Of a stretch of DNA of 64,000 bases, positions 31,224 to 43,810 are shown piece after piece. Under the pieces are notes generated by a model. It had not been told where the DNA came from and did no database searches. It saw only the letters and a program-made list of their open reading frames with translations. Location of the stretch: positions 1-64,000 of the forward strand of contig MU008211.1 in assembly GCA_010909165.1 (NCBI GenBank). The letters run 5' to 3'. The position numbers and the translations under genes were made by a program. Position 1 is the first letter of the stretch; every line of letters begins with the position of its first letter. This DNA comes from Anthoceros angustus. Its lineage: Eukaryota > Streptophyta > Anthocerotopsida > Anthocerotales > Anthocerotaceae.

Positions 31224-33170
31224 GTGTGAAGATGGAGAGTGGCCCACGAGATTGATGATCTCCAAATGCAATATCATAGCTCACCTCCACAATAGATTTT
31301 GAAGGCCAACAATCTGCTTGGCCAAGAGGAGGACATTGGGTCCTCATGATGATGATGAAGGAGCTGCAACAGCAGAGGCCTCCGATTTTGATGAGGCCAT
31401 CAAATGGACTCCGAGGAACTGAGGAGTCGGAGATGAGAGCCAAAGCGCCAAAGGGGTGGAAGAGAGAGCAAGGAGGGGGAAAGCCCACCTCCGGGGTCAA
31501 CCTACCACAGGTGACCACCTACCACGGTAGTCCGCCACTACCGTGAGACACACCACGCCGTAGTCCGCATCACCGGTAGGGCAGTGTGCGCGCGAGAGCC
31601 TGTTGGGAGCCGCCAAGGCCCGGCCGAGGATGAAGGAGCCGGGGTCCGAGTATACCCCTGAGGAGCAGGTGGTGGGGAGACAACCCCACCGGAGGAGACT
31701 AAGGACGGGTCCCCACCCGCCGAGGAAGGGGAGGGTGAGAAGTTCCCCGCCACGAAGGGGAGGAGCCAGTGGAGGAGACCAACGCAAAAGGCCCGGAGTT
31801 AGAGATCACAATGGGGAAGACTTTGAAGACATGCTCTATGATAGGTATGGACAAACCAAACAAAGAAGGAAGGAGCAGAGATCACCCAAGAGACATCACC
31901 GATGGAGAGGAAGAGAAGAAGGAGAAGGACCGACCATGGTAGGAACCACCCGTAGTCCGCCACCACCGCGTAGGGTGCGATGAACGGGCGCCAAAGCGGT
32001 GGAGAGAAAAGGCCAGCGCGAGGGGCGATGATGGAAGAGAAACAGGCGCCGCTGGAGATGGAGGAAGGGCAGATTGTACTTGCCCCACACATTAGGAAGG
32101 CGACAAGATCCGGGGAAGAGCAAAAGGAGGGCGAGGGAGCCAATCCACAAGACGTCCAAACCCAAGATAAGACTAGAATGGTCAATGACCATAAATGAGC
32201 TTAGGGAAGAATAGAAGGAGTGTAGACCCGACATCCTTAAGGATGATCTTAGGTGAAGTTACTAGAATAGAATTTACCAAGATAAAGAGACTAGATGCCG
32301 TGCATTAAATGTCAGTAGGAAATAATAGAAAATTGGAAAAGGTGACCAGAGGGTCACCTAAGGGAGGTTGTATGTGGAAGGCCTCCTATAAGAGGAGGAG
32401 GATTTCACAAAGTAAAGTATCATGTCTTGCGCCCACCGAGTCCTTTGCCATTACAGAGGAATTTCGTGTCACCGTGAGCCAACGCAGTCTGTAGAGAGGA
32501 AGTCATGTGGTGAGTGCTTGGTGGAGGACTTGCAAGTGCCTAAACGAGTTGCTCTTGTGAATGGTTGTTGTGAAATTGCTTTGCTTTGGGTGTGGCAATG
32601 CCTGTGAAACTCGGCTTGAGGGTTGAGACAGGAAAGACTCCCTTGGGGTGTCAAACTCATAGCAACCGCCCAAGGAAGAACTTGCCGGTGGAGGCCGACC
32701 TGTGCCAGAAGGGCGAGTAAACCAAGAAGCCCGAATCGAGGTTAGAATAGGAGGAAGAGGATGAGAAGATGAGTAGAGGATTAGAGGTGTAGGTGTTAGT
32801 GGAAGGCAGAGCCTAAGGGACGAATCCCAACTGCAAGTAAAAGAGCGCCCCGAGTGGAGAAGAGTGGTCTTAGAAGTAGGGACGAAATCGCGGTGTGGAC
32901 TGGGGTCCCTGGCGCCCGTGATAGGCTCGCCGAGGCGTGGACCCGCAATTGTTTGTGTCGCTGTAGGTCGAGGATTGGCGATTTTTCAGCAAGGCGGTGC
33001 CGTGAAGAGGAGAGTAGAGGGCGCCTTGCTTGTTTAGAAGGTCGAGAAGTGTGTCACCGCAGTAGCGACGGGCATCACAAGACCTCGATTTTTCACATGA
33101 GTCTCATGGGACGAAACCCAACGGGTGACAAAGTGGGATATGTGGCCGCATAGTGAGGACCTCTGAGTGC
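31224..33170. other. LTR-like and unassigned sequence, no gene
   Basis: Contains further ACCGTAGTCCGCC phrases (31,500-31,600; 31,930-31,975). A TATA-like CTCCTATAAGAGGAGG lies at about 32,383, followed by GC-rich transcript-start-like sequence, which could be another LTR (about 32,180-32,700). Short ORFs on both strands show no motifs. Confidence 0.35.
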
Positions 33171-33502
33171 CCCGGCTTTTCCTCACCACACTTTCTTTCT
33201 TGGTAAGGGTAGCTTGTAATGGGGTTGATATTAGACCATGAGCACACCCATGATCCCGCGAGGGATTGTGAGCATCGGGTTGCATCATTTTGGCGTGAAA
33301 CGCAAAAGGCTATCTTGAGCATGCCTTGCCATCCTCGCTATGACGCTGGCCGGTTGCATTCTCCTCAGGTGGAGCGATACCATTCTTTCGAGAGATATTC
33401 ACCTTATTCGCTGCCTCGTGTCTGCAAGTCTGTTGCTTATAATAATGCACTCTTGGCCTTGAGCTCATTAATGTATGTCCCTTGCTCTTGAGCTCATACC
33501 AC
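33170..33502 (+). repeat. R1 repeat, left half, split by the 16.5-kb element
   Basis: From TTTCTTTCTTGGTAAGGGTAG through GTTGATATTAGACCATGAGC to GAGCTCATAC. It matches 50,650-50,890 (+) and 52,290-51,960 (-). The text stops at GAGCTCATAC, where the intact copy goes on with ATCCACCTCGGGCCC. That continuation is found at 49,990, beyond the inserted element. Confidence 0.8.
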
Positions 33503-33503
33503 T

Positions 33504-33531
33504 ACTACAAAACATATGGCTTTTTAACGCA
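33504..33531 (+). repeat. Left terminal inverted repeat
   Basis: 28 bp, complementary to 49,957-49,983 with two differences and one gap. Confidence 0.75.
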
Positions 33532-35100
33532 AAATATAATGTAACAATGACGCATAGTGGCCTGGAATCACGTGTGGTCCTTTTAGCCAAAGCGTTATAA
33601 AATACATTATAATGAACTCGATATTCCTTACTTTTTAACGGCAACCGGTTGCCATGGAATGGCGCGGGTGGGCAAGTTATCTCAGCCGTATGCCTATAAC
33701 CGGTATGGTATGGCGCCACGGGTCCCTGTTGCCACCGTGGCCCGTCAGGCCTGGGCGTTCGTGAGGCACCGGCCGCCCGACTCATATAGAATCTCGGGTC
33801 ACCGGGCACCCGTTTCTTCGCTACGGCGGTTGAATTCAAAAGTCGGCTTCTTGGTAAGAGCGTATTTGATCGCCCCGGGTTTGACCGTCCAACAACATGA
33901 TGTCAGGCGGCTGTTCATTGGTGCGCAAACACACTCCATGATGGGCCTTGATTGGTGAAATAGATCAGAAAATGGTGGATGTTCATTGGTGCCGCATACC
34001 AATTACGATGCGACAATACCCTAGTTGGCTTTACACCGCGAAAACCATGCCCTTCACGCTTCAAGACTGTACTGATTGAATGTGTCTGACGATGCTTTCA
34101 ACCGGATTTGAAATTTGAACGGGTTTCTACAAGCTCATTTATGCATTGATTAAACTATAATATTTGTTTAGGGTACTGTAATTAATAATTACATGAAATC
34201 GTGATTACGGTAAAACCGTACACGCCCGCACTAATCCACGCTCACTAGTTCTATGCATACCGAGAAAGCAGAAATGGTGGCTCTGCCCCCTTCGACCTCT
34301 TCATGCGGCCCTGCCCTCCTTCCCTCCCATCACGCTTGCGCGACTTTGGTTACCTCCTTCCAAGCGGCACAGTGGTGCATTGGCATCCCCTCGGTCATTG
34401 ACATCCCCTTCGAAACAGATGTTGACATGGATGGCGAGCGCAAGCGACTTTAAATTACGCTCAAGTTCTAACGAATGGATGTAAGTATGCTAGCATGTCA
34501 TCACTCCTTACTTCCTCCGCCTTTCTCAGTATCGATGCCCCTCACATTCGTGCAAGGGGAATCAAGCATCGCACTGCACATGCCCCAAACTAGATATCGA
34601 TATGACCTCAAAATACTAAGCTTCTCCACGACTTCATAGTGACAGAAATTAAAGCTGCGCATATGATGGTCTCACTCAACGCCATGCTCAATTGATTTTT
34701 CGCCTCCCCAACCCCAAGCAAGATTGCCTACCTTTCCTCATCGCACTCCGTGTGATCCGCTTGTTAGGATCGTGGTGGAGGAGATGGAGTCCGTCGTGTG
34801 TCCAACTCCTCAGCACCTAGTTCGTCATCCGAATGGGAAGCCAGCTCCGAAGGCGCATCGCAAGTCCAATGAGTAGACTCATGCATGAGCACATAGGCGA
34901 GCCAACGGATTGCATTAAACATGAAACGGTGATTGCTTACTTCCACACCTTCGCTAGAGAGGCCGGAAAGCTTCAATGTCTTCCATTCCATGCTCCACCG
35001 CCCACGCTTCAACATGTGTGGGCATCTTGTGAACTTGTGGTAAAAACTTCAAGTCCGTGGCCCCCTCGTCCATAGGGGTTGCACTGCACCTTCATACTTA
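33532..35100. other. Element interior, no gene recognised
   Basis: Short ORFs only. The minus frame 35,015-34,764 ends in a protein-like tail (SDDELGAEELDTRRTPSPPP, then a stop) and could be the last exon of an unidentified gene. Evidence is weak. Confidence 0.3.
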
Positions 35101-35130
35101 GCCACCCGGCCTCTGTCCTTCATTTGTTGT

Positions 35131-36350
35131 GCCTTGGCCACTCACCGTTGTTTTGATCAAGCACACCGCTGCAAGATTGAGCACTCCACGCCTCTTTGGA
35201 CACATTACAGGCGCAAATGTTTTCGTAATCACCACGTCTCCAAAATCCGTGCCTAACTTCACCACTAGGCGGAATGAATTTTGGTCAGAGACGTGGGAGA
35301 ATTGCTTGTTGATGAAATCTCGGTTAATAGCTGGAAAACTCTCCGAATGATGTCAACGAGTTACATGTAGCTCCGGTGAATGCTCCGACCATGGTTTCAA
35401 AGTCATACGTGTGTGCACTAGCTCGAGACTCGTTTAAAACCGCCTTGCTCCATGATCAACTTCCCAAACATATCATCCCTAGCTACTTTGCGGGCATCCT
35501 CACTACACACCCGTCGCCTCCGCCAAAACCGTGGCCCTCCCATGCAATTTCACACAAGTCACAGCACATCTTCAAGGTGTGCACTCGTGAGAGACACCGC
35601 CAGTGTGTGCACTCTCCCCTCTGCCGACTTGACTGCCATTAGGAGGAGGCGTTGCTTCCACATGTGTTCAAATGTCCGGGCTCAAACTCGGTGCCCATAG
35701 CTCCCTCCGACCAAACCATCCAACCTTGGTGTCGCCCGGCACTCCTGGTCGTCTCTGCGTGTGCCTTGGCCACTCACCGTTGTTTTGATCAAGCACCGCA
35801 CACCGAATTGAACACTCGCTCCACGCCTCTTTGGACACATTACAGGCAAATGTTTTCGTAATCACCACGCCTCCGCAATCAGCCTAACTTCACCGCTGGC
35901 GGAATGAATTTTGGTCCGAGACCGGGAGAATTGCTTGTTGATGAAATCTAGTAATCAAGCTGGAAAACTCTCGAATGATGTCAACGAGTTAGCCTCGGTG
36001 AATGCTCCGACCATGGTTTCAGAAAGTCATACGTGTGTGCACTCAGACTCGTTCAAAGACGCCTTGCGCCAACCAACTTCCCAAACATATCATCCCTAGC
36101 TACTTTGCGGGCATGTCGCATCCTCACTACACACCCGTCCTCCGCCAAAACCGTGGCCCTCCCATGCAATTTCACACAAGTCCCGAGCACATCTTCAAGC
36201 ACTCGTGAGGACCGCCATTGGTGTGTGCACTCTCCCTCCCCTTCACCGCCATTAGGGAGGAACGTTGCTTCCACATGTGTTCAAATGTCCGGGCTCAAAC
36301 TCGGTGCCCATAGCTCCCTCCACGACCAAACCATCCAACCTTGGTGTCGC
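35131..36350. repeat. Tandem duplication, 632-bp period
   Basis: GCCTTGGCCACTCACCGTTG occurs at 35,131 and 35,763, and the following text (GGACACATTACAGGC, GAATTGCTTGTTGATGAAATC, CAAACATATCATCCCTAGC, AACCATCCAACCTTGGTGTC) repeats in order. The second unit is slightly shorter (about 590 bp) because of short gaps. The minus strand has open stretches in both units (for example 36,274-36,053). No family is recognised. Confidence 0.85.
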
Positions 36351-39300
36351 AGACAACCAGCCTCCTCCTGCGGCGTCTTGACCCGCATGGACCGCAATCA
36401 TCGAGGTGCACCCGACCTCCTCCTGATTCTCCACCCATGATAGGAGCCCTCCTCCGATCTCCACCCACTCATGGGCCATGTCCGATTAGACGAAATCCCT
36501 ACAAGATACCACACAAACCAGGAGAAAAATGATTGTGTGTTGCTCAAGAAGAGGTAGTAGTCACAAATGAGAGAGATGCCTCACAATTGAGCCTCCGTGG
36601 GAGGCGATGAATGACAATTGTGGTGCCACCTATGACGCATCTTGCATTGTCCGTCTCCCCATTTGTATGAGTGCCCGTGGCAAATCCCTCTTGGAACCCG
36701 ATCAGGCCATGTTTTGACCCCAATCCCGACGCCACGCCCACCTTAACCCCTTCTCCACTTCGCGCTAGTTTCTCTTCACAGCGCTCATCGCCCAAAGACA
36801 CAACACGCTCAGCCCCTCGCAAAGACACAACACGCCAAGTCGAACATTCATGGTTAGAACCGCCTCGGTTGCACGTACTCCCCACACGCCATCTGTCATG
36901 GGCACGATTCGAAAAGCCACACCGCAAATTTCCGCCCAGCTTCATTGCGACATCCGCGGCGTTCATCGCGCCTCCCTATCCGCTTTGTTTGCCCGCCGCC
37001 TAAGGCTATCGCGTTCTTCCTATCGCGTTCCTCCCTATCCGCTTGTTTTGCCTGCCGCATGGGTGCACTCAGCATATCGACATCAAGCATTGCACCATCC
37101 TTTTCCCTCCTGCATCGATCGCGCAAATGTGTACATGACATGATCCGGACAAAGGCCGCCATACGCCGGCCGTGGTGCATCGGCAAATAACGCCTTCGCG
37201 TGGTACTTTCACGTTTTGGCGGCCACCATCAACCCTATGCCGACTACAAATCGCTCGCCATGACCGTGGTGATGGCAATCGATTTGACCGTTTGGGTGCC
37301 TCCTTGACCAAGGCGAAACGCGATTATATAATCCCAGAACTACTTAGTTTAGGTATATCCACTCCTTGTGATTTTCCTTGACCACTCATCACACCGCTTG
37401 ACAACTCGAGGCGTCCTCTTGCATGCGCGATGCCTTCGCTCCAGCTTGCACATGCTTTGAGCACGCCATGGCGAACTCCCACGCGAGTTCCTGACACGTG
37501 GCGCTATCCCAATGGTAACCCGTTTCCCATAAGAAGGATGCATCGACCCCTCTTTTCCAAGCATTCACCGCCTCTCTCTGCGATTTTCTCGGCTTCGGAG
37601 GTGTGGAATTTGGGCACGTCTTCTCACGCGTGCTCCCAATTGGCTGCCCAGTCGAGTTTGGGAGTTTGCTTGTTGCCACTTTGTTGTCACTTGTTGCGCC
37701 ACCACAACTTAAATTGCTTTGGCTTGTAATGTGTAGGGTCGCGATTAACGGAGGACCATGGCTCACGAATTGGGGCCAACATCCTGGATACCCTCCACAT
37801 TACGAGAACGACCAGCATGAGCCCTCATCGACGCCGGGCTCCCTCTCGCACCTTTCTCCGGGCGCTGATGGCTCTCAACAAGCACCGATAAGCTTGAGCG
37901 TGTGAAGACGAGGAGATGTTTGAAAGGCGGACAAGTGTGTCCGAGGGTGAGGCCCATGGGGGTGGATTTCAAGGCACCGCCTTCTCTGGCCGAACTGGAA
38001 AAAGCCTTGGGCATCGAAGAGACCGGGATAGAGCGTGTGAAGGACGATGGCATTCACACACGCCGCAAGCAAGGACCGCACCGCCTTCGGATTCGTGTAG
38101 AGCATTAGTGCCGTATGTGCCCATGGACATAGACAACGGGTTTAGGTAGGGGTTTGCATGTGGTATGATGCCATGTTTTGTTTTTAATGGTCGAACATGA
38201 GCCGTTGGCGTGTATGGGCGGAGGTTAAAATGCACCCCTACATATATTTTGTCATTAAACCGCCTCTAGGAAACCCTTGCCACGAAACCCTCCAATATGA
38301 AATGGCAACAAAGGTGTGTGCCACATCCTCGAAACCCCGAAATAGCGGACATCGGCGTGCAGGCCTTGTGCATCTCGGCATTCCCGTGGCTACTAGGCCA
38401 GGAAGCGTAATGGTGGTCCGCAAAGATCGGCACGCAATTTAGGTTGTGACATGAGTCCAATTGAGTCGGTCCGTAATTAATGATCCCATTCCACAAAGAA
38501 ACATATTTTGACCCATTTATAATTATGTATTTACCCGGTTGCTGGGACCCCACTAGTCGGCATGCCGCTTTTTCCCTTAGTCGACTTGAACTATCCCACC
38601 TAGCATGTATTGGTGTGCATATCATCCATTGTCATTGCTCACCCATGACGTCCGATGGGCGAATGCCCGAGTGACGTGTTCGGAAATGTATACGGTCCAC
38701 GTGATCCCACTGTATCTCGCAAGGCGTCTTGTATCCACCGACCGTAATCACTGTAATCATGGACCATTGAGGGCGGGTCATGTGTTGGGTCACACTCGTA
38801 CTCGTGATCACATCACGCGTCTCAGCAATGATGATGCAGGACCACTGCCATTGCGCTCCATCGCCGGTGCAAGCAATGTCCGGAGTGGTGGGTTGGATGT
38901 GCATCGAGGTTGGGGCAAGGCATGGTGGGGTGGAGCCAAGGAATTGGGCATGTTGTGGCCGATGTGGTAGAGCAGCGAGGAGTCACACATCTCTTGAACA
39001 TCCCAATTGTTGCTTGAGGTGGGACCCGATGAGCAAGATGTTTTTGTCCCGCCATTCAGCCGGAAGTTTGGCGTAGTTATCGACTGGAGCCACCTTTGAG
39101 GCGGGACCCGAGGCCAAGGCATCGGGCACGTGCGGCCGGTTGGAGACCATGCGGGTGAAGGAAGCCTACTTGACCTGGCGGGAGATCCAGGACCTCGGGC
39201 TCACAGTGGGGCCAAAAATTCAGTTCTCTGTTGGCCCATGGGATCCCAAAAGCGTCTGGTTGTGTGGGAGGACCCTCTCCCTCCATGAATTCATCAGGCG

Positions 39301-40520
39301 CCTGCAAGATCGTCGGTCAAGAAGATTGTGTCCATGGAGGTTGATATGCATCGGGCATCACCACCTTTCTCGCATGCCCTTCATTTACAACGATCTGAGG
39401 CCTTTGTGTGCTATTCAAATTTTATGTCTAATGAGCAGGCTGCATTCGAGGTGCTCGAGCTTGCAATGCCATCGTGAGGACATACCCTTTGCATTGTAGT
39501 AGGAAAGGTTCAGCATGGTTCTTTAAGACATATGCATTCATCTTTGAGCCTCGGACATTGCGGATTGTGGTAGTGGATGCACCGCGGCATGGAGATCGTA
39601 GGTTTTTTCAAGCGAATACACATGTGCAATGAGAGGCATTAGGCAATTTTGGAATTGTGTTTTGTGAGGCAGGACTTGGAAGTTTGACATGCCTAGTGAT
39701 GGCTTTTTGGGCTTACTGGACATGACGGTGTATAGCTTGGGGACTACATTTTGTGTTCAGATCAAAAAGTAACCCCCTAATACTGTACACTCATGTGTCG
39801 CGGTGGTAGATAAACGGCACTCGAAAAGGGGTGACCAACGTTCGACCTTGCTACCAGTTGTCCTTTTAGAAGTTATAGAACATCAAGCCAGCTCGTGTAC
39901 ATGAGCTCGTGAGCTAAAGGGGCAAAGGTTCAAACCACAACTCGATTACATAGTTCGTTCCCTTAAGCATGCCCGGTTGGTGGCCCTCAAAGTTCCTATG
40001 GTGCTAACCCGGGGCGTAAAGTCGCGGCCTCGTCTAGGGGCCTCGGCGCGCCCGATTAGTTTTTCGGGGTAGTGCGGTGAATTTTTAGAGAATCGGCCTT
40101 TTGGTCATTATTTTACCAGATAGTAAAATTCATTACACTATAGTAGAAAACATGCCAAGTGGGGTGGATATGATCTACCATCAAGGTGGAAAATAGAGCA
40201 CTAGAGTAGAAAACATGACGACCAAGTGAATACCAAAAGGCGTCTAGTAGAAGCTCATTCTAGAAATCCCACCAAAATCGCTAACTGACAAAAACATTTT
40301 CTGTTAAATAATATTCATGCGGATCCGGGATATACAAAACCAACAAAGAACCCTTTTCGAGTTTCAGATATCCGTAATTGCATGAAATACAATTCAACTA
40401 ATGAAGAGTAAATACCGATAGAGTGAACTCGCTTCAACAAGAAACCTACAAACAAAACCAAAATTAGCACCCAAACCGTAATTACTGCTACTAGTAAACA
40501 CTAAAATAAAAACATTGATA
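36351..40520. other. Element interior, no gene recognised
   Basis: About 4.2 kb with scattered short ORFs on both strands, none with a motif I can name. Frames at 37,902-38,108, 39,140-39,499 (METMRVKEAYLTWREIQDLG) and 36,671-37,003 are among the longest. A 60-bp near-duplication (CCTCCCTATCCGCTT) lies at 36,968-37,055. Confidence 0.35.
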
Positions 40521-40525
40521 CTCAC

Positions 40526-41220
40526 CTTATTTTGGGAAATTTATCGATAATTATATGATTGAAAATGTAATTTTCACGACCACTTGGCTTGATTGGTACT
40601 TGTACATTATCATAATTGGCAACCAATTGATGAAGCCGAGGACTTGGACGAAATTGACCATCTTCGCAAGGTCACAACCTAAACAACACAACCATTAATT
40701 TTCAATCTAGTAAACTGATTAAAAGCATAAAGCTTACCGATCCCGACGGATTTTCGCATAGCAGCTTGAAATATCTCGAGGCACATCCTTCGCCTGTTGT
40801 CTTTCCCACGTAATCTCAACCTCTTGCTTCTTCCGCCGCTCTTTCTTGATGCTTAATATGCTCTTGTCTCCTCTCCGCATTTCTCCGCCTCAATCTCAAG
40901 GGCTTTCTCTTGCTTAGAGACTAATTCAACCGCTCCGTCTCTATATAAGTGCCTCCAAAATCGTCACTGAAACTCCATTTTCTGCTTCAATTTGTCATTC
41001 TCCAATTCCTGCTTGGAGATCCGGGCAAGCCGCCGCTCAAAGCCACTTACATTTCCATTTGCAACGCAATATATCCAGAGGTGCTACCACACCACACTTG
41101 TCCGGTTAACTGATGATGATCACACTCACTCAACAATGCCCTCCAACAGACATCCATCAACTTCCTCGTGTCAGATCAATGTTGAAATGAGGGACAAAGG
41201 CTTACACTAGTCGAAGGATT
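40526..41220 (-). pseudogene. Coiled-coil exons with a clean intron, unknown gene
   Basis: The minus strand, with two stops or shifts, reads LMDVCWRALLSECDHHQL and then GSTSGYIALQMEM. Next come RRLARISKQELENDKLKQK and VELVSKQEKALEIEAEK, then KKERRKKQEVEITWERQQAK and YAKIRRDR. A 58-bp GT-AG intron (40,738-40,681) precedes an exon with RPSPRLHQLVANYDNVQVP and GRENYIFNHIIIDKFPK. The donor GTGAGT follows at 40,525. The charged heptad-like region predicts a coiled coil. It lies 0.5 kb downstream of the recombinase-like gene on the same strand, so it may be part of the same transcription unit or a second element protein. Confidence 0.5.
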
Positions 41221-41720
41221 CACAATGCCAAGAAGAACACAATCAGGAAACTCGAAAATGAATGAAAACAACAAACAAATGACCAAAGAATCAACCTTGT
41301 CAACATATGGAATTTTAGTAGAACACCCCGTTGGTCGCTAGTATCCATCTGGATGCCTTGGCAATCTTTAAGGTGCCCGCCAAGAAAAACAAAACCAAGA
41401 TGATTAAAAAACTAACATGGCAGACTACAACAAAGCAACTTCACAATACCAACTCGAACTTCAAGACACGGACCACATGGTGCGAAAAACTGGTCCCCAA
41501 CATTGTTCGGTCCGCTTTCATGATGAATAATGAGGGCCACAGGAGGAAAGACCGACAAATCAAACAAGTCGACACGTGATTTTGACACAAGTCCCTACAT
41601 ACTTGATACAAATCTCAAACACTTACATTACTAACGTGTTGCACTTGCAAGGACGCGATCTTCAGTCGACTCGAAAATACTATTTCGAGTTACATTCAAC
41701 AGCTGACTGGAAGAACACCC

Positions 41721-42775
41721 TTAAATCATCCGCATCCGATTGAGTTCTTCATTTAAAAGCTCGATAAGATCGCTGCTCACTGTGAACAAGAACTCTTGCT
41801 GCTGTTTTGCTTGACCACGGTCATATCTCGCAAAACATATGAGAACGTTAGGAACGAGCATACAAAGACTCAAATGTCACAAGCTTTCACAACATATTAC
41901 CTTGAAAATCCAAAGATCCGCTTTATGGCTACCACACTTCTCCCAAAGATCGAGGGCACCGAGCCATCACAAACGTGTAATCATCTACAGGCAGCTCTTA
42001 TTGGTGTAGTAGCCAACAAGCCCACCGTCAGCCATGGTCTTCATAAATCTTGACATTCCTTTTGAAACACGAAGTTTTGCATACCAAGCCCGAACAAAAA
42101 CAACAGCAAGTAAATAGAAACCACAAAACTCAAGCCCAATAAACCAAAAACTTACATTGGATCTTGGGTTATCAATGGTTGAATTGAAGAGAAACCCCGA
42201 ATTGACAAATTCTTGTCATGCACCACTTGGGAGAGTGATCAATACTTTAAAGGTTTCAAGGACGTCCTTTTCGTAGATCTTGACCTTTGACTAAAATGCT
42301 CACTCGGTAGTTCTTCATATCCACTTTGTAATTTTTTGAATGCCGTTCTTCATACCTGCAAATGAAGACGAGCTCAATACAGTACATCAAAACATCAAAC
42401 AAACAAGAAAAAAAAGACTACATGAACAAAAGGTCCACTGAATCAAATGAGAAGTCCCTAATGAGCAGGTTATGTAACTCTTCACCACCTCGAACCCCAA
42501 ACCTGGTCATGCAAAAATATGCACACCTGCAAACAAGATAAGCATAAGGGCTCGTTTAAGAGACCATAAATGAACAATCAAAGTGCACCCCAAAACCAAC
42601 AATATTACCTTTTGAGCCCCCTAATGAGCATTGATGATCTACGTGAAAGAATCACGCTCATCATCGAAATCAACTTCACCTCTTTTCGACATGACACAAT
42701 CCCAAGGTCCTTGCTGATTTTCATGGACGCAACCAACGCTCACAGGACCCATGGAAAATTCCATGAAACATGTTG
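41721..42775 (-). pseudogene. Tyrosine-recombinase-like gene (Crypton / ZMYM-type, DUF3504), multi-exon
   Basis: Five minus-strand exons are visible: about 42,775-42,609, 42,526-42,422, 42,355-42,156, 42,088-41,901 and 41,826-41,721. The first two introns (42,608-42,527; 42,421-42,356) keep the reading frame exactly. It reads MKISKDLGIVSCRKEVKLIS, then SSMLIRGLKRCAYFCMTRFG, VRGGEELHNLLIRDFSFDSV, LLFMYEERHSKNYKVDMKNY. G-x-R-x-x-E-x-L-x(5)-D is box I of tyrosine recombinases with its catalytic Arg, and ERxxK follows as in DUF3504 proteins. Next come NPRSN, WYAKLRVSKGMSRFMKTMAD and GYYTNKSC, aligning with the family's W-x(3)-P-x-G and YTNHSxR, and then SHK for the usual GHK. The box II His and Arg are lost, with two stops in exon 4. 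The gene is therefore broken, or carries base-call errors. These enzymes cut and rejoin DNA through a tyrosine; this copy is probably inactive. Confidence 0.6.
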
Positions 42776-43125
42776 ATCATAACATCGAGAACCAAGCGGC
42801 TTTGGTTCGATGCACTTCCTTGTTAAAATCGGTTAAACCCACGAAAGAAAGACATCACCGCACAAGTGAAGATCGGCAATCGGTCATGTGAAAGGAAAGT
42901 CGAACTATCAAAATCAACAAGTAAGAAAACATCACTACGTTTACGGAAAATCTCCTGTTGTCCTTGATTCGAACTTGATGGAAAAAGGGTATCGAATAAG
43001 ATTTAGATCCTTGTGAGGAATATCCTCAAGCGATCCCCATCCTGACCCCACTCACTTTCATAAAGGCCAGACGACTTGACACGCTTATTACGCCGTTTGA
43101 CCTATCCTCCCCACCACTCAAAGCA

Positions 43126-43810
43126 TCATTCAGCTCCCTCGGGACTACGGGTCAAATCCCCTCTCGAAAATTTCTTCATCATCAATTTCCTCCATACCCA
43201 TGGCAAAGTCATCTTGGGACACTTTAGCCTCTCAAACATATCGAGCACTTCTTGATCGGGATGACTCGGTCGGGAACCACAGAGCATGGAAAGCCCGGCA
43301 GAGCATCTGTTCAACGGCACACAAATCTCTAGACTCAGGCAGGCTTTGGCGGCACTCACAACCATGGGATCGTCGTTATCAATCATTCTCCCCTGGCTGG
43401 ACCCCTCTCTCGAGACTGGGACATAGTTAGTAATCTCCGCAAGAGGACCTTCAACCAATGCCACAGGTCGAGTGTCCACCCTTCTCCTCTTCTTACAAAC
43501 TCAGCTGCACGTCGAGCATCCTTCTTGGATGAGAAGTGCCTTGGCGGTTTAGGAATGCCTTTTTGGAACTAAATATGTTCCTTCACGCACCAAGACACCA
43601 TCAACTTTACCATCATCCTGCGGTGGATGAGTTGCGATGTGGAGGCGGTGACTTGACCTGTTGTGTGTCTGACTTAGCCATGACGGCCGGACCCTTGCTT
43701 CTTTCCGGTCGAAGGTGGGTTTCCTTTTTGGGTGCCATCGCAAGCCAAGCATTAGAGTGGACAAGGAACACACATACAAGAACAAACAAAACCAAACAAA
43801 ACACTTACAT
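43126..43810 (-). pseudogene. N-terminal coding-like exons upstream of the recombinase-like gene
   Basis: On the minus strand MAPKKETHLRPERSKGPAVM begins at 43,738 and runs to HRNSSTAG. After shifts it continues DDGKVDGVLVREGTY, then KRRRVDTRPVALVEGPLAEI and NDDPMVVSAAKACLSLEI (43,479-43,126), then VPRELNDALSGGEDRSN near 43,130. A basic start plus an acidic middle would fit the N-terminal region of the recombinase-like protein 400 bp downstream. A possible GTAAGT donor lies at about 43,806. Joining this to the recombinase exons is inference. Confidence 0.4.

Noticed and set aside
40870-40940. Mutator- or Harbinger-type transposase in the coiled-coil exons
   Set aside because: No DDE motif or zinc finger could be read. 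The text is only charged helix.
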